DNA of 64,000 bases, taken from Flavobacteriales bacterium. Its GTDB lineage: Bacteria; Bacteroidota; Bacteroidia; UBA10329. The notes below the pieces were generated by a model. The model was not told the origin of the DNA. It searched no databases and was given only the letters and a program-made list of their open reading frames with translations. Where the stretch lies: contig JACJZQ010000005.1 of the NCBI GenBank assembly GCA_020635495.1, forward strand, positions 1 through 64,000, given 5' to 3'. Both the position numbers and the translations under genes were made by a program. Of this stretch, positions 9,428 to 18,980 are shown piece by piece (the first letter of the stretch is position 1; every line of letters starts with the position of its first letter).

Positions 9428-10063
9428 ATGAGTGAGATACGTGTAGGAATAGCCGATGCACACTTCGTGGTTCGCGAAGGGTTGAAGTATGTGCTTTCCC
9501 GTGAGAAGAGTATTCGTTTGGCAGGAGAATGCGATCATGGAAGCGACATACCCAAGCTTTTGAAGAACAACCTTGATGTGTTGCTTTTCGATTACGATCA
9601 TGCCGATCACATCTCATTCGAAGACCTTCAGAAGGTTTTTCGCGTAGCACCAGACACCAATGTGTTGGTGATCTCAGCTCACACAGATGGCCCTACGGTC
9701 AATCGACTTATCCGACAACCGATCAAAGGGTTGCTTTCCAAAGAATGCAGCGAGGCCGAGATTCTCGATGCCGTTCGTGCCACAGCCAAAGGCGATAAAT
9801 TTTACTGCAACCGTATTCTGGATGTGGTAACCGAATCGACCAAGGAAGGAGCGGGACAGGATTGCTCGCCAACCTCACTTTCTCAGCGCGAGATTGAAGT
9901 GGTGGAATACATCGCGCAAGGACTTACAGCAGCCGAAGTGGCCGACAAAATGTGCCTGTCGGTTCACACCATCAACACACATCGCAAGAATATCTTCAAG
10001 AAACTGGGGGTTAATTCCACTACGGAACTCGTTCGTTACGCCTTGAAGACCGCGCTGATCTGA
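9428..10063 (+). CDS. LuxR/NarL-type response regulator, orphan
   Basis: A 211-residue cytosolic protein with an N-terminal receiver domain (1-120) and a C-terminal LuxR-type helix-turn-helix (about 145-211: SQREIEVVEYIAQGLTAAEV, LSVHTINTHRKNIFKKLGV). The phosphoacceptor is likely the Asp in VLLFDYDHAD, with Ser in VLVISAH and Lys in GLLSKE as the other switch residues. The acidic pair near the N-terminus is reduced to one Asp (IADAH), and the usual LPxxDG after the phosphoacceptor is missing. Phosphorylation may therefore be weak or absent. No histidine kinase is adjacent. It has its own promoter and probably regulates transcription, with unknown targets. Confidence 0.88.
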   Translation: MSEIRVGIADAHFVVREGLKYVLSREKSIRLAGECDHGSDIPKLLKNNLDVLLFDYDHADHISFEDLQKVFRVAPDTNVLVISAHTDGPTVNRLIRQPIKGLLSKECSEAEILDAVRATAKGDKFYCNRILDVVTESTKEGAGQDCSPTSLSQREIEVVEYIAQGLTAAEVADKMCLSVHTINTHRKNIFKKLGVNSTTELVRYALKTALI

Positions 10064-10183
10064 ACTACTTCTTATTAGGGTACGATGCATGCATATTAAT
10101 TAGTGTGCATTCGCTAAATTCGGAACCCTTCCGATTTCGGGTTCATTCCCATCGGATTCTTCATTAATCGAAAGACAATTCAA

Positions 10184-11707
10184 ATGGGTTTTGCCAAGTT
10201 TTTGGAAAAGCAAGTGATCAAACATCTTCCTTCAGTGGCGCGGGCTGTGCAGCGCAGCATGAGCGATGACAAGAAGATTGACCTCGTCATGAATGAAATG
10301 CGGAATGATCCTGAGATGGTTGATTCGCTGTTTCCGTACCGCGAGAAGTATGCTGTGAACAGCAAAATGCCCGAAAAATCAATGCCGAAAGAAGAGGTGT
10401 TGAAGCAGATCAGGGAAATGCATGCCGAAGAGAGTAAGCCTTGGAAGAACGGTAAGATATCAGGTTCGTTCTACCATGGCGACCAAGACCATTATGATTT
10501 CTTGAACGAGGCTTTCGGTTATTACTCACAGGTCAATTCCATTCAACGCGATGTCTGTCCATCACTGACCAAGTATGAAGGCGAGATCATTGCCATGGCG
10601 TTGGATATTTTCAATGGCGATGCCGTGAACAAGAGAAATCCGCAAGAAAAGGCGTGTGGTTCACTCACCACTGGTGGCACCGACAGTATTTTTCAATCGG
10701 TTTACGTGCACCGCGAGTGGGGCGTTGAGAAAGGTATTACGCAGCCAGAGATTGTGCTTCCCGTTACGGCTCACCCGGCATTCTTCAAAGCCGCCCACTA
10801 CCTGAATATGAAAACGGTTACTGCCAAACTCGATGAGAACTGGCAAGCTGATGTGGCTGATATGGAAAGCAAGATCAATTCCAACACGGTAATGCTGGTC
10901 GGTTCGGCTGGAAACTACGGTCGTGGCATCATCGATCCAATTGAGAAGCTATCGGACCTTGCCGTTAAACACAACATTGGTCTGCATGTGGATGGTTGTT
11001 TAGGCGGTTGGATTTTGGCGTGGGCAGAACCGTTGGGAATTGAATGTCCAGTGTTCGATTTCCGACTTCCAGGAGTTACGGCCATTTCTGCGGATACACA
11101 CAAGTACGGTTACGCGCTTAAGGGCACTTCCACCGTGTTGTTCAGCAATGAAAAATTGAGACGCTATCAGTATCACTGCGAGGTGGATTGGCCAGGTGGC
11201 GTGTACGTTTCCACAGGTTTTAATGGAAGTAAATCGGGAGGCCTGTTTGCGGCAACGTGGGCGGCCATGATGCACTACGGCAAAGAAGGCTACATGAAGC
11301 GCGCAAAGGGCATTTTCGATGTGAATGAGAAACTGAAAAACGTGGTTCGTTCTATTCCTGAATTGAAGCTGTTCGGGGATTCACTTTTCATGACCGCCAT
11401 CGGTTCGGATGATTTCAATATCTATCATGTGAACGATTATCTGAAAACCAAAGGCTGGCGAATGAACGGACAGCAGCACCCGAACGGATTTCACTTCTGC
11501 GTAACAGGTCCGCAGATTACCAATTCTACCATTGTTGATGATTTTGAGAAGGATCTAAAAGCGGGAGTAGAGTACACCAAACAACAGAAAGGCGACCCTA
11601 AATCTGCCGCCATGTATGGTGGCGCAGGTAAAGAGATTGACCCATCCATGTATGTTCCCATGCTAACTGCTTACACAGACGTAACGCAAAGCACTTATCC
11701 ATTCTGA
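10184..11707 (+). CDS. sphingosine-1-phosphate-lyase-like PLP-dependent decarboxylase
   Basis: A 507-residue group II PLP-dependent decarboxylase. The cofactor-binding signature ISADTHKYGYALKG has the Schiff-base lysine at about K307. HVDGCLGGW at 268-276 supplies the Asp that pairs with the PLP nitrogen, and LTTGGTDSIF at 161-170 is the phosphate-binding loop region. The SADTHKYG form, with the overall pattern, resembles sphingosine-1-phosphate lyase more than glutamate decarboxylase. S1P lyase cleaves a phosphorylated long-chain base to a fatty aldehyde and phosphoethanolamine. Unlike the eukaryotic enzyme it has no N-terminal membrane helix. A kinase gene follows six bases later and the two likely form an operon. 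The substrate is not proven by sequence; other amino-acid decarboxylases of this family are possible. Confidence 0.75.
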   Translation: MGFAKFLEKQVIKHLPSVARAVQRSMSDDKKIDLVMNEMRNDPEMVDSLFPYREKYAVNSKMPEKSMPKEEVLKQIREMHAEESKPWKNGKISGSFYHGDQDHYDFLNEAFGYYSQVNSIQRDVCPSLTKYEGEIIAMALDIFNGDAVNKRNPQEKACGSLTTGGTDSIFQSVYVHREWGVEKGITQPEIVLPVTAHPAFFKAAHYLNMKTVTAKLDENWQADVADMESKINSNTVMLVGSAGNYGRGIIDPIEKLSDLAVKHNIGLHVDGCLGGWILAWAEPLGIECPVFDFRLPGVTAISADTHKYGYALKGTSTVLFSNEKLRRYQYHCEVDWPGGVYVSTGFNGSKSGGLFAATWAAMMHYGKEGYMKRAKGIFDVNEKLKNVVRSIPELKLFGDSLFMTAIGSDDFNIYHVNDYLKTKGWRMNGQQHPNGFHFCVTGPQITNSTIVDDFEKDLKAGVEYTKQQKGDPKSAAMYGGAGKEIDPSMYVPMLTAYTDVTQSTYPF

Positions 11708-11713
11708 TCTGAT

Positions 11714-13297
11714 ATGTCTGCATTATCCTCAAAATGTGTGCTATCCATAGATGTAGGTTCAAGCGGACCGAAGCTCTCTGTGGTTGATGAAAACGGGGAT
11801 ATCCTTGCTACCAGATCTGGCCATTTTGAGAATATTTATTTAGAACAAGGTAAAGGCGTAGAGCAGGATCCAAATGAAATGTGGGACCAGATCTTACGGC
11901 TTTCGAAGGAAGTTATTGATGAGTCGGGAATGGCCAAGAACATCGTGGCCATTGGAAATTGTTCGCAGTATTTCAGCTCAATTCCAGTTGATGAAGAAGG
12001 GAACCCAACCTACAACATGATCATGTGGGAAGACTCTAGAGCGAGCAAGCATATCAGCAAGTTGATGGGGGGCTTTCCCGAATATTTGGGGTATAACCTG
12101 TTCAAATTGGCGCGTTGGCTGATCTCTGTTGGTGTTCCTCCCATTGTTCAGGGAATTGGTGCAACCAGCCACATGGTTTGGCTCAAAGAAGTGAAGCCGG
12201 AAATTTGGAAGAAAACTTACAAGGTTATGGAACCTTCCGATTACATCAGTCTCAAACTGACCGGGAAGTACCAAACCAATGAGAACGTTGGTTTTACCTA
12301 CACGATGATAAAAAAGGCGGGTTGGAGCCAAGGAACGTACAATGAGAAGCTGATTAAAGCACTTGATCTGGAAGTGGATAAGTACCCAGACTTATTACCT
12401 GTTTGCGATAACCTTGGTAAGCCCAAGCAAGAGGTGATTGATTATTTGGGGTTGTCTGATGATGTCACTGTTTTTGGAGGTATGCAGGACACAACAGCCT
12501 GCATGTTAGGTGGCGCTGCATTTGACGATTATGATGCTGTAATTGAGATAGGAACCACGTTGAATACCGGTGTGGTGGTACCCGATCGGGTCATCGATAT
12601 CATCAATGGATTCTACTCTGTCAGCAGCCCGGTAAAGGGTAAGTTTATCATGGTTGGTGAACCTGGAGCTGGAGCAAAGTCGCTCAATTATTTGCTGAAT
12701 AATTTATTACGGGTAGACGATTCCCTTTCCAAAATCAATGAGTCGGATGAGCATCATGCGGCCATTGCTGATAAAATGGCTGCCGAATCTCCGATCGGTT
12801 GCAATGGAGTTTTCTTTCTTCCTTGGATTTTCGGGTCAACCTTCCCAGAGCCGGATACCAACATGCGTGGGGGATTCATCAACTTGAGTCCGGAGAATTC
12901 GCGAAACGACATGATCCGTTCCATTTTTGAGTCTTATGCGGTCAACTTCAAATGGGTTCTGCAGGCCAAGGAAAAGGGGTTGAAAGGAAAGATCAAGAAG
13001 GTCAACTTTACTGGAGGAGGAGCCATGTGGGAAACCGCACCGCAGATAGTTGCTGATGCGTTGCAGTTGCCTGTTCATTTGATGGACGAACCTCGGCAGG
13101 CCAACACCAAAGGAATTGCAGCGGTCTGTTTCAACAATCTCGGAATCGTGTCCTTTGAAGAGATGAAGAAAAAGTTGAAGGTTAAGAAAGTGTTTGAGCC
13201 GAATCCAGCAAACTTTGCTCACTACGACAAGCAATTGAAGATTTTCAAAATGCTCTTCAAGAAAATGCGTCCGCTTTATACGGAATTGAATAGTTGA
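11714..13297 (+). CDS. FGGY-family kinase (xylulokinase-like)
   Basis: A 527-residue cytosolic kinase of the FGGY carbohydrate-kinase family (actin-like ATPase fold). The first phosphate-binding motif is SIDVGSSGPKLSVVD near 10-24. The probable catalytic Asp is in GGMQDTTACMLGG near 256-268. The second signature is VNFTGGGAMWETAPQIVADAL near 434-454, followed by a family-typical adenosine-binding region. FGGY enzymes phosphorylate sugars, glycerol and related polyols. It starts six bases after the PLP-lyase gene, so the two are probably co-transcribed and act in one pathway. I cannot tell the substrate. A hairpin follows the stop. Confidence 0.85.
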   Translation: MSALSSKCVLSIDVGSSGPKLSVVDENGDILATRSGHFENIYLEQGKGVEQDPNEMWDQILRLSKEVIDESGMAKNIVAIGNCSQYFSSIPVDEEGNPTYNMIMWEDSRASKHISKLMGGFPEYLGYNLFKLARWLISVGVPPIVQGIGATSHMVWLKEVKPEIWKKTYKVMEPSDYISLKLTGKYQTNENVGFTYTMIKKAGWSQGTYNEKLIKALDLEVDKYPDLLPVCDNLGKPKQEVIDYLGLSDDVTVFGGMQDTTACMLGGAAFDDYDAVIEIGTTLNTGVVVPDRVIDIINGFYSVSSPVKGKFIMVGEPGAGAKSLNYLLNNLLRVDDSLSKINESDEHHAAIADKMAAESPIGCNGVFFLPWIFGSTFPEPDTNMRGGFINLSPENSRNDMIRSIFESYAVNFKWVLQAKEKGLKGKIKKVNFTGGGAMWETAPQIVADALQLPVHLMDEPRQANTKGIAAVCFNNLGIVSFEEMKKKLKVKKVFEPNPANFAHYDKQLKIFKMLFKKMRPLYTELNS

Positions 13298-13300
13298 CCG

Positions 13301-13336
13301 GTTAATCAGAATTGGTGATCTATCTAACTGATTAAC
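13301..13336. terminator. hairpin between convergent genes
   Basis: GTTAATCAG (13301-13309) and CTGATTAAC (13328-13336) form a perfect 9-bp stem with an 18-base loop in the short gap between two convergent genes. There is no strong T-run, so termination is inferred mainly from position. Confidence 0.45.
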
Positions 13337-13348
13337 TCTTAATCTAAT

Positions 13349-14245
13349 TCACTCTTTAACAAACCAACCTTTCAGTGAATTACCCACACCGAACAGGGTC
13401 AACTTCCAGTTGATGATGTCTTTGGCCAAGCCAAGTAACGGATTTCCAGCAATCTGATTCCGAAGCTTCTCGTCATCAGATGTTTTAGAAATGGTAGCCT
13501 GATCAGACTTGCCCTGACTTTTCTTGATGCGCGTGATACTTACTCCGGTGGCCAGCACTTTTTTCGTTTTGAAGCCTGTTTCAGAAAACACACACTTCAG
13601 TGTTTTGGGATTGTAGTACGAAAGATGCTCAGGGTAGCCAAGCACGTTCCAATCAGCACCTAATTGATAGCGTTCTACCGCATTGAAATTGGGTGTGGTG
13701 CAGTAGACCAGTCCACCTTTGCGCAGCAGTTTGTTGAAATTTCCTAACTCCTCAAGTGGGTTATTGATGTGCTCGATAACCTCGAATGAGCATACCACAT
13801 CAAAACTTTCCGCTTCATAATTGGATGGATTCAGAACGCCCAATTGCATGCTGGCGCCTTTCTTTTCACAGATCTTAACGGCCTCTTCGGTGAATTCGGT
13901 TCCGTAAATTTCCCAACCTCGCCTTTTGGCCACTTCCAAAAAGTAGCCGATACCGCAACCTACATCGATCAGTTTGTTGGTCTTTCTGTAAGGCTCAAAG
14001 GTGTCGAGAACCCTTTCGTAGGCCTGAATGGTAAGTTCGCTCAGGTAATCGTTTCGTCCATAGCCTTCATATACTGCGTTAAGCTCATTTTGGGTTGGAA
14101 TAGGTTGGCAGAAAACAAACCCACAAGAGCCGCATTTGCACAAGTGGTGCTTTTCAAAACCATTCAGGCGACTAAGCTTTTCGCTTTGGCAAACAAGACA
14201 CGTTTTATGTTCTCCCTTTGGCACGGAACGAATGTAGGTATTCAA
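13349..14245 (-). CDS. class I SAM-dependent methyltransferase with N-terminal zinc ribbon
   Basis: A 298-residue protein. The N-terminus has a Cys cluster that could bind zinc (Cys at about 16, 19, 36, 38, 41 and 46). The SAM-binding motif I is LIDVGCGIGYF near 92-102, and the post-motif acidic residue and SFEVIEHINNPLEEL follow, as in methyltransferase type 11/23 enzymes. Zn-ribbon plus methyltransferase proteins of this kind are common in surface polysaccharide and O-antigen gene sets, but no such genes are next to it here. It converges on the FGGY kinase gene. The methyl acceptor is unknown. Confidence 0.8.
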   Translation of the reverse strand: MNTYIRSVPKGEHKTCLVCQSEKLSRLNGFEKHHLCKCGSCGFVFCQPIPTQNELNAVYEGYGRNDYLSELTIQAYERVLDTFEPYRKTNKLIDVGCGIGYFLEVAKRRGWEIYGTEFTEEAVKICEKKGASMQLGVLNPSNYEAESFDVVCSFEVIEHINNPLEELGNFNKLLRKGGLVYCTTPNFNAVERYQLGADWNVLGYPEHLSYYNPKTLKCVFSETGFKTKKVLATGVSITRIKKSQGKSDQATISKTSDDEKLRNQIAGNPLLGLAKDIINWKLTLFGVGNSLKGWFVKE

Positions 14246-14305
14246 CCAAAGAAAAAAGCCACCATCGCAATGCGAAAGTGGCTTTCTGAATGTTGTAGTG
14301 TTCTA

Positions 14306-14857
14306 CTATTGTTCGTCCATGTGTTTGGCCGGAGCCTCTACAGATACTGTGATGGTTGAACTCATCTTCTCGCCATAGCTCATGTGCACACCATTGGCAA
14401 ACTGCAGTGTGAGTTTGTGCTCGCCTGGCGCAAGGTTGATCTCTGTGGACAGTTGACCTTTTCCAAAATGCAGTTGTGTAGAATCAGCTGGTGGTACAAC
14501 TTCTCCAGCTGGCGTGAAATCGTGGTCGATCAATAAGTGATGATGACCTGAGTTTTCTTTCACCTCTCCGGCCGGTTCAACTACCATTCCCTCAACACCG
14601 AATTCAACGGTGAGGGGAGAGGTGACCACCTGACCATCTTCCAGGTTGGCGAAGAAAACGCGCTGACCTTCAGCTATTTCCTGAATCACAATTCCTTCAG
14701 ACTCCGCGCCATGGTCGTGTCCATCATGATTGCCATGATCATGCGCATGTTCTTCTGAATGACCAGCTTCTTCATTTTGCGATCCGCCACTGCAGCTTCC
14801 AAGGAAGCCAATAACAGCAACTGATAATATCCAATACTTCAAACTCACTTTTCTCAT
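14306..14857 (-). CDS. DUF4399 lipoprotein with His-rich linker
   Basis: A 183-residue protein. The ATG at 14857 gives a lipoprotein signal ending GFLGSC. A His/Asp/Glu-rich linker follows near residues 30-50 (HAHDHGNHDGHDHG), likely to bind metal. The C-terminal domain matches DUF4399: RVFFANLEDGQVVTSP, EFGVEGM, ENSGHHHLLID, LTLQFANGVH. The function of DUF4399 is not known. The His-rich tract suggests, without proving, an interaction with a metal such as copper or zinc in the periplasm. It lies 22 bases after the stop of the porin-like/OmpA gene and is probably in the same transcript. Confidence 0.82.
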   Translation of the reverse strand: MRKVSLKYWILSVAVIGFLGSCSGGSQNEEAGHSEEHAHDHGNHDGHDHGAESEGIVIQEIAEGQRVFFANLEDGQVVTSPLTVEFGVEGMVVEPAGEVKENSGHHHLLIDHDFTPAGEVVPPADSTQLHFGKGQLSTEINLAPGEHKLTLQFANGVHMSYGEKMSSTITVSVEAPAKHMDEQ

Positions 14858-14879
14858 TTCAAATTTTTCAAATTCACAT

Positions 14880-17219
14880 TTATTCAAATACAACCTCCAT
14901 TTCTACCCTTCTGTTCTTCTGACGACCTTCTTTCGTGTCATTTGGATAAATAGGCTTGCTTTCTCCGAACCATTCTACAATGAAGTTGCTAGTGTCTACA
15001 CCTTTATTGTTGAGGTATTTCGCCACAGATTTAGAACGCTTTTCAGAGAGTGTCATGTTGCTGGATTCACTACCCACATTATCCGTATGGCCAGAAATTC
15101 TCAATCGATATTCTGGTTTCTTGATGAGCAGTGCGGCCAATTCATCCAACGACTCATAAGAGGAAGCAGCGATCACATCGCTTCCAGTTTCGAACTCAAG
15201 GTTTTCGAATGCGGTATTCAAGACCTCTTGCTCTTCTTCCTCAATTACAGGACAACCCTTATTCTCTGCAGGTCCTGGAGTTCTTGGGCAATCATCCTCT
15301 AGGTCAATTACACCATCACCATCAGAATCTTGGTAAGGACAACCGTTGTTGTCTGCTGGCCCAGGAACGTCTGGGCAACGGTCTTCATTATCCAACACGC
15401 CATCGCCATCTCTATCGCCCCAAGGACAACCGTTGTTTTCTGCAGGCCCTGCTTCATCCGGACATTTGTCTACGTTGTCAAGAACACCGTCTCCATCCCG
15501 GTCTCCCCAAGGACATCCGCTGTTCTCTTCAGGGCCAGGTATGGTGTCGCACTCATCGATGTTGTCGGTTACACCGTCTCCGTCAATATCGCCCCAAGGG
15601 CAACCTTTGTTCTCTTCCGGTCCAGGAACTTCAGGACACTCGTCAACATTGTCGGTAAGTCCATCTCCGTCTTTATCTCCCCAAGGGCAACCATTGTTCT
15701 CCTTCGGACCGAATTCGTCTGGGCAGTTATCGACCTTGTCTGGAATGCTATCCAGATCACGGTCAGGACAACCTGCGAATTGCTCCAAGCCAAAATCGTC
15801 TGGGCACTCATCCACTTTGTCCATGATGCCATCGCCATCGCGGTCTTTGATCTTCTTGTCTTTATAATCAACAACGAAGTTCAAACCACTATGGAAATGT
15901 GCTGCTTTGGTGTGTTGCGGAATCATTGGCGCCAGAATATTATCCATGGCCAGATACCACTGAACAGGGCCCAACGTAAGCGCAAATCCAAGTCCGAGGT
16001 TAGCAAAGCTTCTGTTGTTGTAGCTGTAGCTGGTAGATAGGTGGAAAATGGTGCCGAACTTCCTGGTGTAGTTCAACGCAATGGCAGGTTCGAAATGCGT
16101 TTTGTATATCTCTCCGAAGAAATCCAATCCCAAACGGTCTTTTTCGGTGAAGTTGTACGCACCGCTTACATAGATCTGCGAACTGAGACTTGTGTTGTAG
16201 TTGTCTTCCGTTTCAGTCAACGGAAAAGCAGCTTCTAACGTGTCTAAAAACTCTTCAAATGCATCTGCGCTGTCTGGCTGCGTCAGGTATGTAGCAAGGT
16301 CTAGCCCTTGGTAGGTGAAGTTGGAACTGCCAATGGTTTTGTTGTGGGTGTTGTCTTTCCAGAAGATCATACCCAGATCGTTGGCGCTAACAGCAACTTC
16401 CCATTTGTCATTACTCTTCCAATGTGCTCCGATGTTGAAAGCAAATCCGTGATTTCCCGTCAAGAAACTCTTGTAGGAGATGTCACTTCCGATATTTCCG
16501 AAATCGCCAAGGATGCCCGCTGAGTTCAACGTTACATCTGCTTTTGCGGTGATGTTGTAGTTGTTAGGATCTGTGTACAATGAAAGTCCTCGATTGTCTG
16601 TTGAGACATTGGTAATTCCATTCAAATACTTGACCGCAATACCAACTCGCAGTTGATCATCGAACAACTTTCTGGCATAACCAACAGTCCATTCCGTGTA
16701 GGCTGTCATGTCGGCATTCATTTTCTTCAGGTCGATGGTCTCACCCAAATAAGCTGCGTTACCTCTCCAAATACCATCGATCAAAGCTTTCGGTATTGCC
16801 ACTCTGCTCGACTGTCTTAAACTGATGTTGGAATAGATGAAGTTGTTCTTCTGCGGACCAACGGTAAAGCTGAACGACAACAGGTCTACCTTCAAATTCA
16901 TGGTCAGATAGTTGGTCTTGCCCATTTTGTCCAAGGCGTTACCCAGATCAACATACAGAGAGTCGTTAGCGTCTCTACGAATGAGTTGCGAGAAAGTATG
17001 CCCATTGTAACCAAGCGTTATGTGGTTGCTTGAAAGTGCTGGAATGCCAATGTGCCATTTACTGTCTGGTATATAAGCTGGGTTGATGTACATGCGCTGA
17101 GGCACAAGCGTCATGCCTTGCATGGTAAAATCGTATTGTGCTTTTACCTGAGTTGCGCAAACCGATAGTAGAATTACCATCAGTGCTACAAGGCTTCTTT
17201 TTAGTGTTTGATACGCCAT
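14880..17219 (-). CDS. DUF5723/porin-like protein fused to TSP3 repeats and an OmpA domain
   Basis: A 779-residue outer-membrane protein. After the signal peptide (ending TQVKAQ), residues about 29-455 look like the DUF5723 beta-barrel family (TLVPQRMYINPAYIPDSKWHIGIP, then many alternating aromatic strands). Residues about 465-650 are calcium-binding thrombospondin type 3 repeats (DRDGDGIMDKVDECPD, then about eight more with CPWGDxDGDG). The C-terminus from about 665 is an OmpA-like peptidoglycan-binding domain (ISGHTDNVGSESSNMTLSEKRSKSV). It therefore anchors the outer membrane to the wall through a stiff Ca-binding stalk. A large lipoprotein gene lies 37 bases upstream on the same strand and is likely a functional partner. 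Confidence 0.88.
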   Translation of the reverse strand: MAYQTLKRSLVALMVILLSVCATQVKAQYDFTMQGMTLVPQRMYINPAYIPDSKWHIGIPALSSNHITLGYNGHTFSQLIRRDANDSLYVDLGNALDKMGKTNYLTMNLKVDLLSFSFTVGPQKNNFIYSNISLRQSSRVAIPKALIDGIWRGNAAYLGETIDLKKMNADMTAYTEWTVGYARKLFDDQLRVGIAVKYLNGITNVSTDNRGLSLYTDPNNYNITAKADVTLNSAGILGDFGNIGSDISYKSFLTGNHGFAFNIGAHWKSNDKWEVAVSANDLGMIFWKDNTHNKTIGSSNFTYQGLDLATYLTQPDSADAFEEFLDTLEAAFPLTETEDNYNTSLSSQIYVSGAYNFTEKDRLGLDFFGEIYKTHFEPAIALNYTRKFGTIFHLSTSYSYNNRSFANLGLGFALTLGPVQWYLAMDNILAPMIPQHTKAAHFHSGLNFVVDYKDKKIKDRDGDGIMDKVDECPDDFGLEQFAGCPDRDLDSIPDKVDNCPDEFGPKENNGCPWGDKDGDGLTDNVDECPEVPGPEENKGCPWGDIDGDGVTDNIDECDTIPGPEENSGCPWGDRDGDGVLDNVDKCPDEAGPAENNGCPWGDRDGDGVLDNEDRCPDVPGPADNNGCPYQDSDGDGVIDLEDDCPRTPGPAENKGCPVIEEEEQEVLNTAFENLEFETGSDVIAASSYESLDELAALLIKKPEYRLRISGHTDNVGSESSNMTLSEKRSKSVAKYLNNKGVDTSNFIVEWFGESKPIYPNDTKEGRQKNRRVEMEVVFE

Positions 17220-17256
17220 GGTTCTTGCTGGTCTGATCGTTTCTTATTCGGTTTTC

Positions 17257-18933
17257 TTAAAAGTCATCTATCACTGTAGGGTCAGCTTTCAGTTTGACCC
17301 TAAGACCGATTCTCACTTCAATGAAGTCTTCAAGGAAAACCTTGATGTTGTGACCCGCATCGTTGGTTGATGTGATGTCAGCCGCCAGCAACAAATATTT
17401 TGACTCGAAAAGGTGATTGATCTTGTCCGTATCCAGTTCAATATCGTTGTTGGTCTGCGTTGGAGCTACCACTCTGAATGTGTTTCCGTCAAATGGCGCG
17501 GTCTCAACAACTTCCCCGGAACGAATAATGAAAGAGCCATCTGTTAGAACGGAATCGATTACGTTGTAAAGCGAATCCGCGAAGTAGAGCTTCAGAATTC
17601 CATCAACTGGGAAGTGACTAACCGTATTGATCCGAAGCAAGCCACGCTCAATATTATCTGCAAAATCTGCTGCTTCATCAAACGGAACTTCCAAGGTGTC
17701 TATGATTGTAAAGTGATCTGAGTAACCCCAGAAAGGAAGTTCAACATCTGCCACAACTTCCAACGCGCTGTTCAATTGAGCAAAGTTGTAGGCGGGTCCG
17801 TTCGGATTGACCTCTCCACTTACATCATGGTAGACCTCTCCGTATTCACTGTTAACAATGGTGGCAATATTGCTGTTGTTCTTAGTGAAATAGTATTCCA
17901 ACACGGCAGAATCTCCAACCGCAGGTGCAGCAGGAATGGTGAACATGTTGCCAGAGATCAAAGCACTCAGGTCAATATCCACGTCTGGGTTTGGACCTCC
18001 GGTGGCATAGAACTCATCAAGGCTAACTGCAACCTCTGCGCCAATAGTGTTGGTAATTCTGAGTCGGAATCTTGGATCCTCAAAATAGATATTACCACCA
18101 TGCTCGCTTTGTACCACATCCAAGTCAACCTCTGCGGGGTCAACCTCCAATGTGAAGTTGCCGAAGTTTCCATCTGCAAAGGCAATAACCATATTCTCGA
18201 AAGAGTGGTTGATCTGCACTTGATGGGAAGGTATCGGTGTTGCTCCTCCACCCTGAGTAAGGTTTAGCGTGTAACTGATCGGAATGGTATTCGGACCATT
18301 TCCATTGTCAAGGTCCATCTCGTAACCATCCAATGGAATCAGAATTTCAACATTGACCACACCTCCTTGATAATTTATCTGATACGTCTGGAAGAAAGGA
18401 GAGCCATTCAATCTAAGTTCAGGCATGGAAACCTCCAAGTTTCCACTATGCTCAAAGTTGCTTGTAAATGCAATGCGCATGAATCCTTCCTGAAAAACCA
18501 CTTTGTCGAGCTGCGAACCGCCAGGACCGGAAAGCCCGAACGTCAAACCGGTGTTAACGGTTTTGGATACTGAACCCGTGGTTGTGAATGTGGTTGTTTC
18601 AACAGGTGTAAGACTCATACCCTGATTAAGGGTTTGACTTACTGGAAATTGGAAAAAGTCATTCACCGTTCTGGAGAAAATTCTTTTCCTGTAGATCAGT
18701 GTTATGAAATTGTCAGGGTCGTACTGATAGATGTTGGTAGAATCTGAAACACTGATAATTTCTTCAGCATCAAGGGTTGACCATACGATTGGAAATGCGA
18801 TGTCCGGCTCCCAAGTAATGAAATCCTCCTTCATATCATTGAAGTCGAATGTCTCTTTGTAGCATCCGGAAATTGTAAGCATGACAGCTCCAAGAAATAG
18901 AGCTGCAATCCCTGCGAAATAGTGCTTTCTCAT
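17257..18933 (-). CDS. large outer-membrane-associated lipoprotein, unknown function
   Basis: A 558-residue protein with a lipoprotein signal ending LTISGC (Cys at about 24). The rest is rich in beta-strand-like stretches and Asp/Asn. It has no domain that I recognise by name. It lies directly upstream of the porin-like/TSP3/OmpA gene on the same strand with a 37-base gap. Such a lipoprotein plus DUF5723-like pair fits an envelope structure, but that is inference from position. The Asp, Asn and Gly content is typical of extracellular proteins of this phylum. Confidence 0.75.
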   Translation of the reverse strand: MRKHYFAGIAALFLGAVMLTISGCYKETFDFNDMKEDFITWEPDIAFPIVWSTLDAEEIISVSDSTNIYQYDPDNFITLIYRKRIFSRTVNDFFQFPVSQTLNQGMSLTPVETTTFTTTGSVSKTVNTGLTFGLSGPGGSQLDKVVFQEGFMRIAFTSNFEHSGNLEVSMPELRLNGSPFFQTYQINYQGGVVNVEILIPLDGYEMDLDNGNGPNTIPISYTLNLTQGGGATPIPSHQVQINHSFENMVIAFADGNFGNFTLEVDPAEVDLDVVQSEHGGNIYFEDPRFRLRITNTIGAEVAVSLDEFYATGGPNPDVDIDLSALISGNMFTIPAAPAVGDSAVLEYYFTKNNSNIATIVNSEYGEVYHDVSGEVNPNGPAYNFAQLNSALEVVADVELPFWGYSDHFTIIDTLEVPFDEAADFADNIERGLLRINTVSHFPVDGILKLYFADSLYNVIDSVLTDGSFIIRSGEVVETAPFDGNTFRVVAPTQTNNDIELDTDKINHLFESKYLLLAADITSTNDAGHNIKVFLEDFIEVRIGLRVKLKADPTVIDDF

Positions 18934-18980
18934 GGTATTGGATTTGCGTTGGGTACAACGCGAAAATAGGAACTTTAAAC

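Noticed and set aside
10123..10144. GAACCC-N10-GGGTTC inverted repeat and ATGCATGCAT palindrome upstream of the PLP-lyase gene
   Set aside because: Only one copy each and no promoter-like context; could be chance or a local operator, but too weak to claim.
15131..16040. Long plus-strand frames with repeated His/Arg/Pro-rich sequence
   Set aside because: Mirror of the TSP3 repeats of the porin-like/OmpA gene on the other strand.
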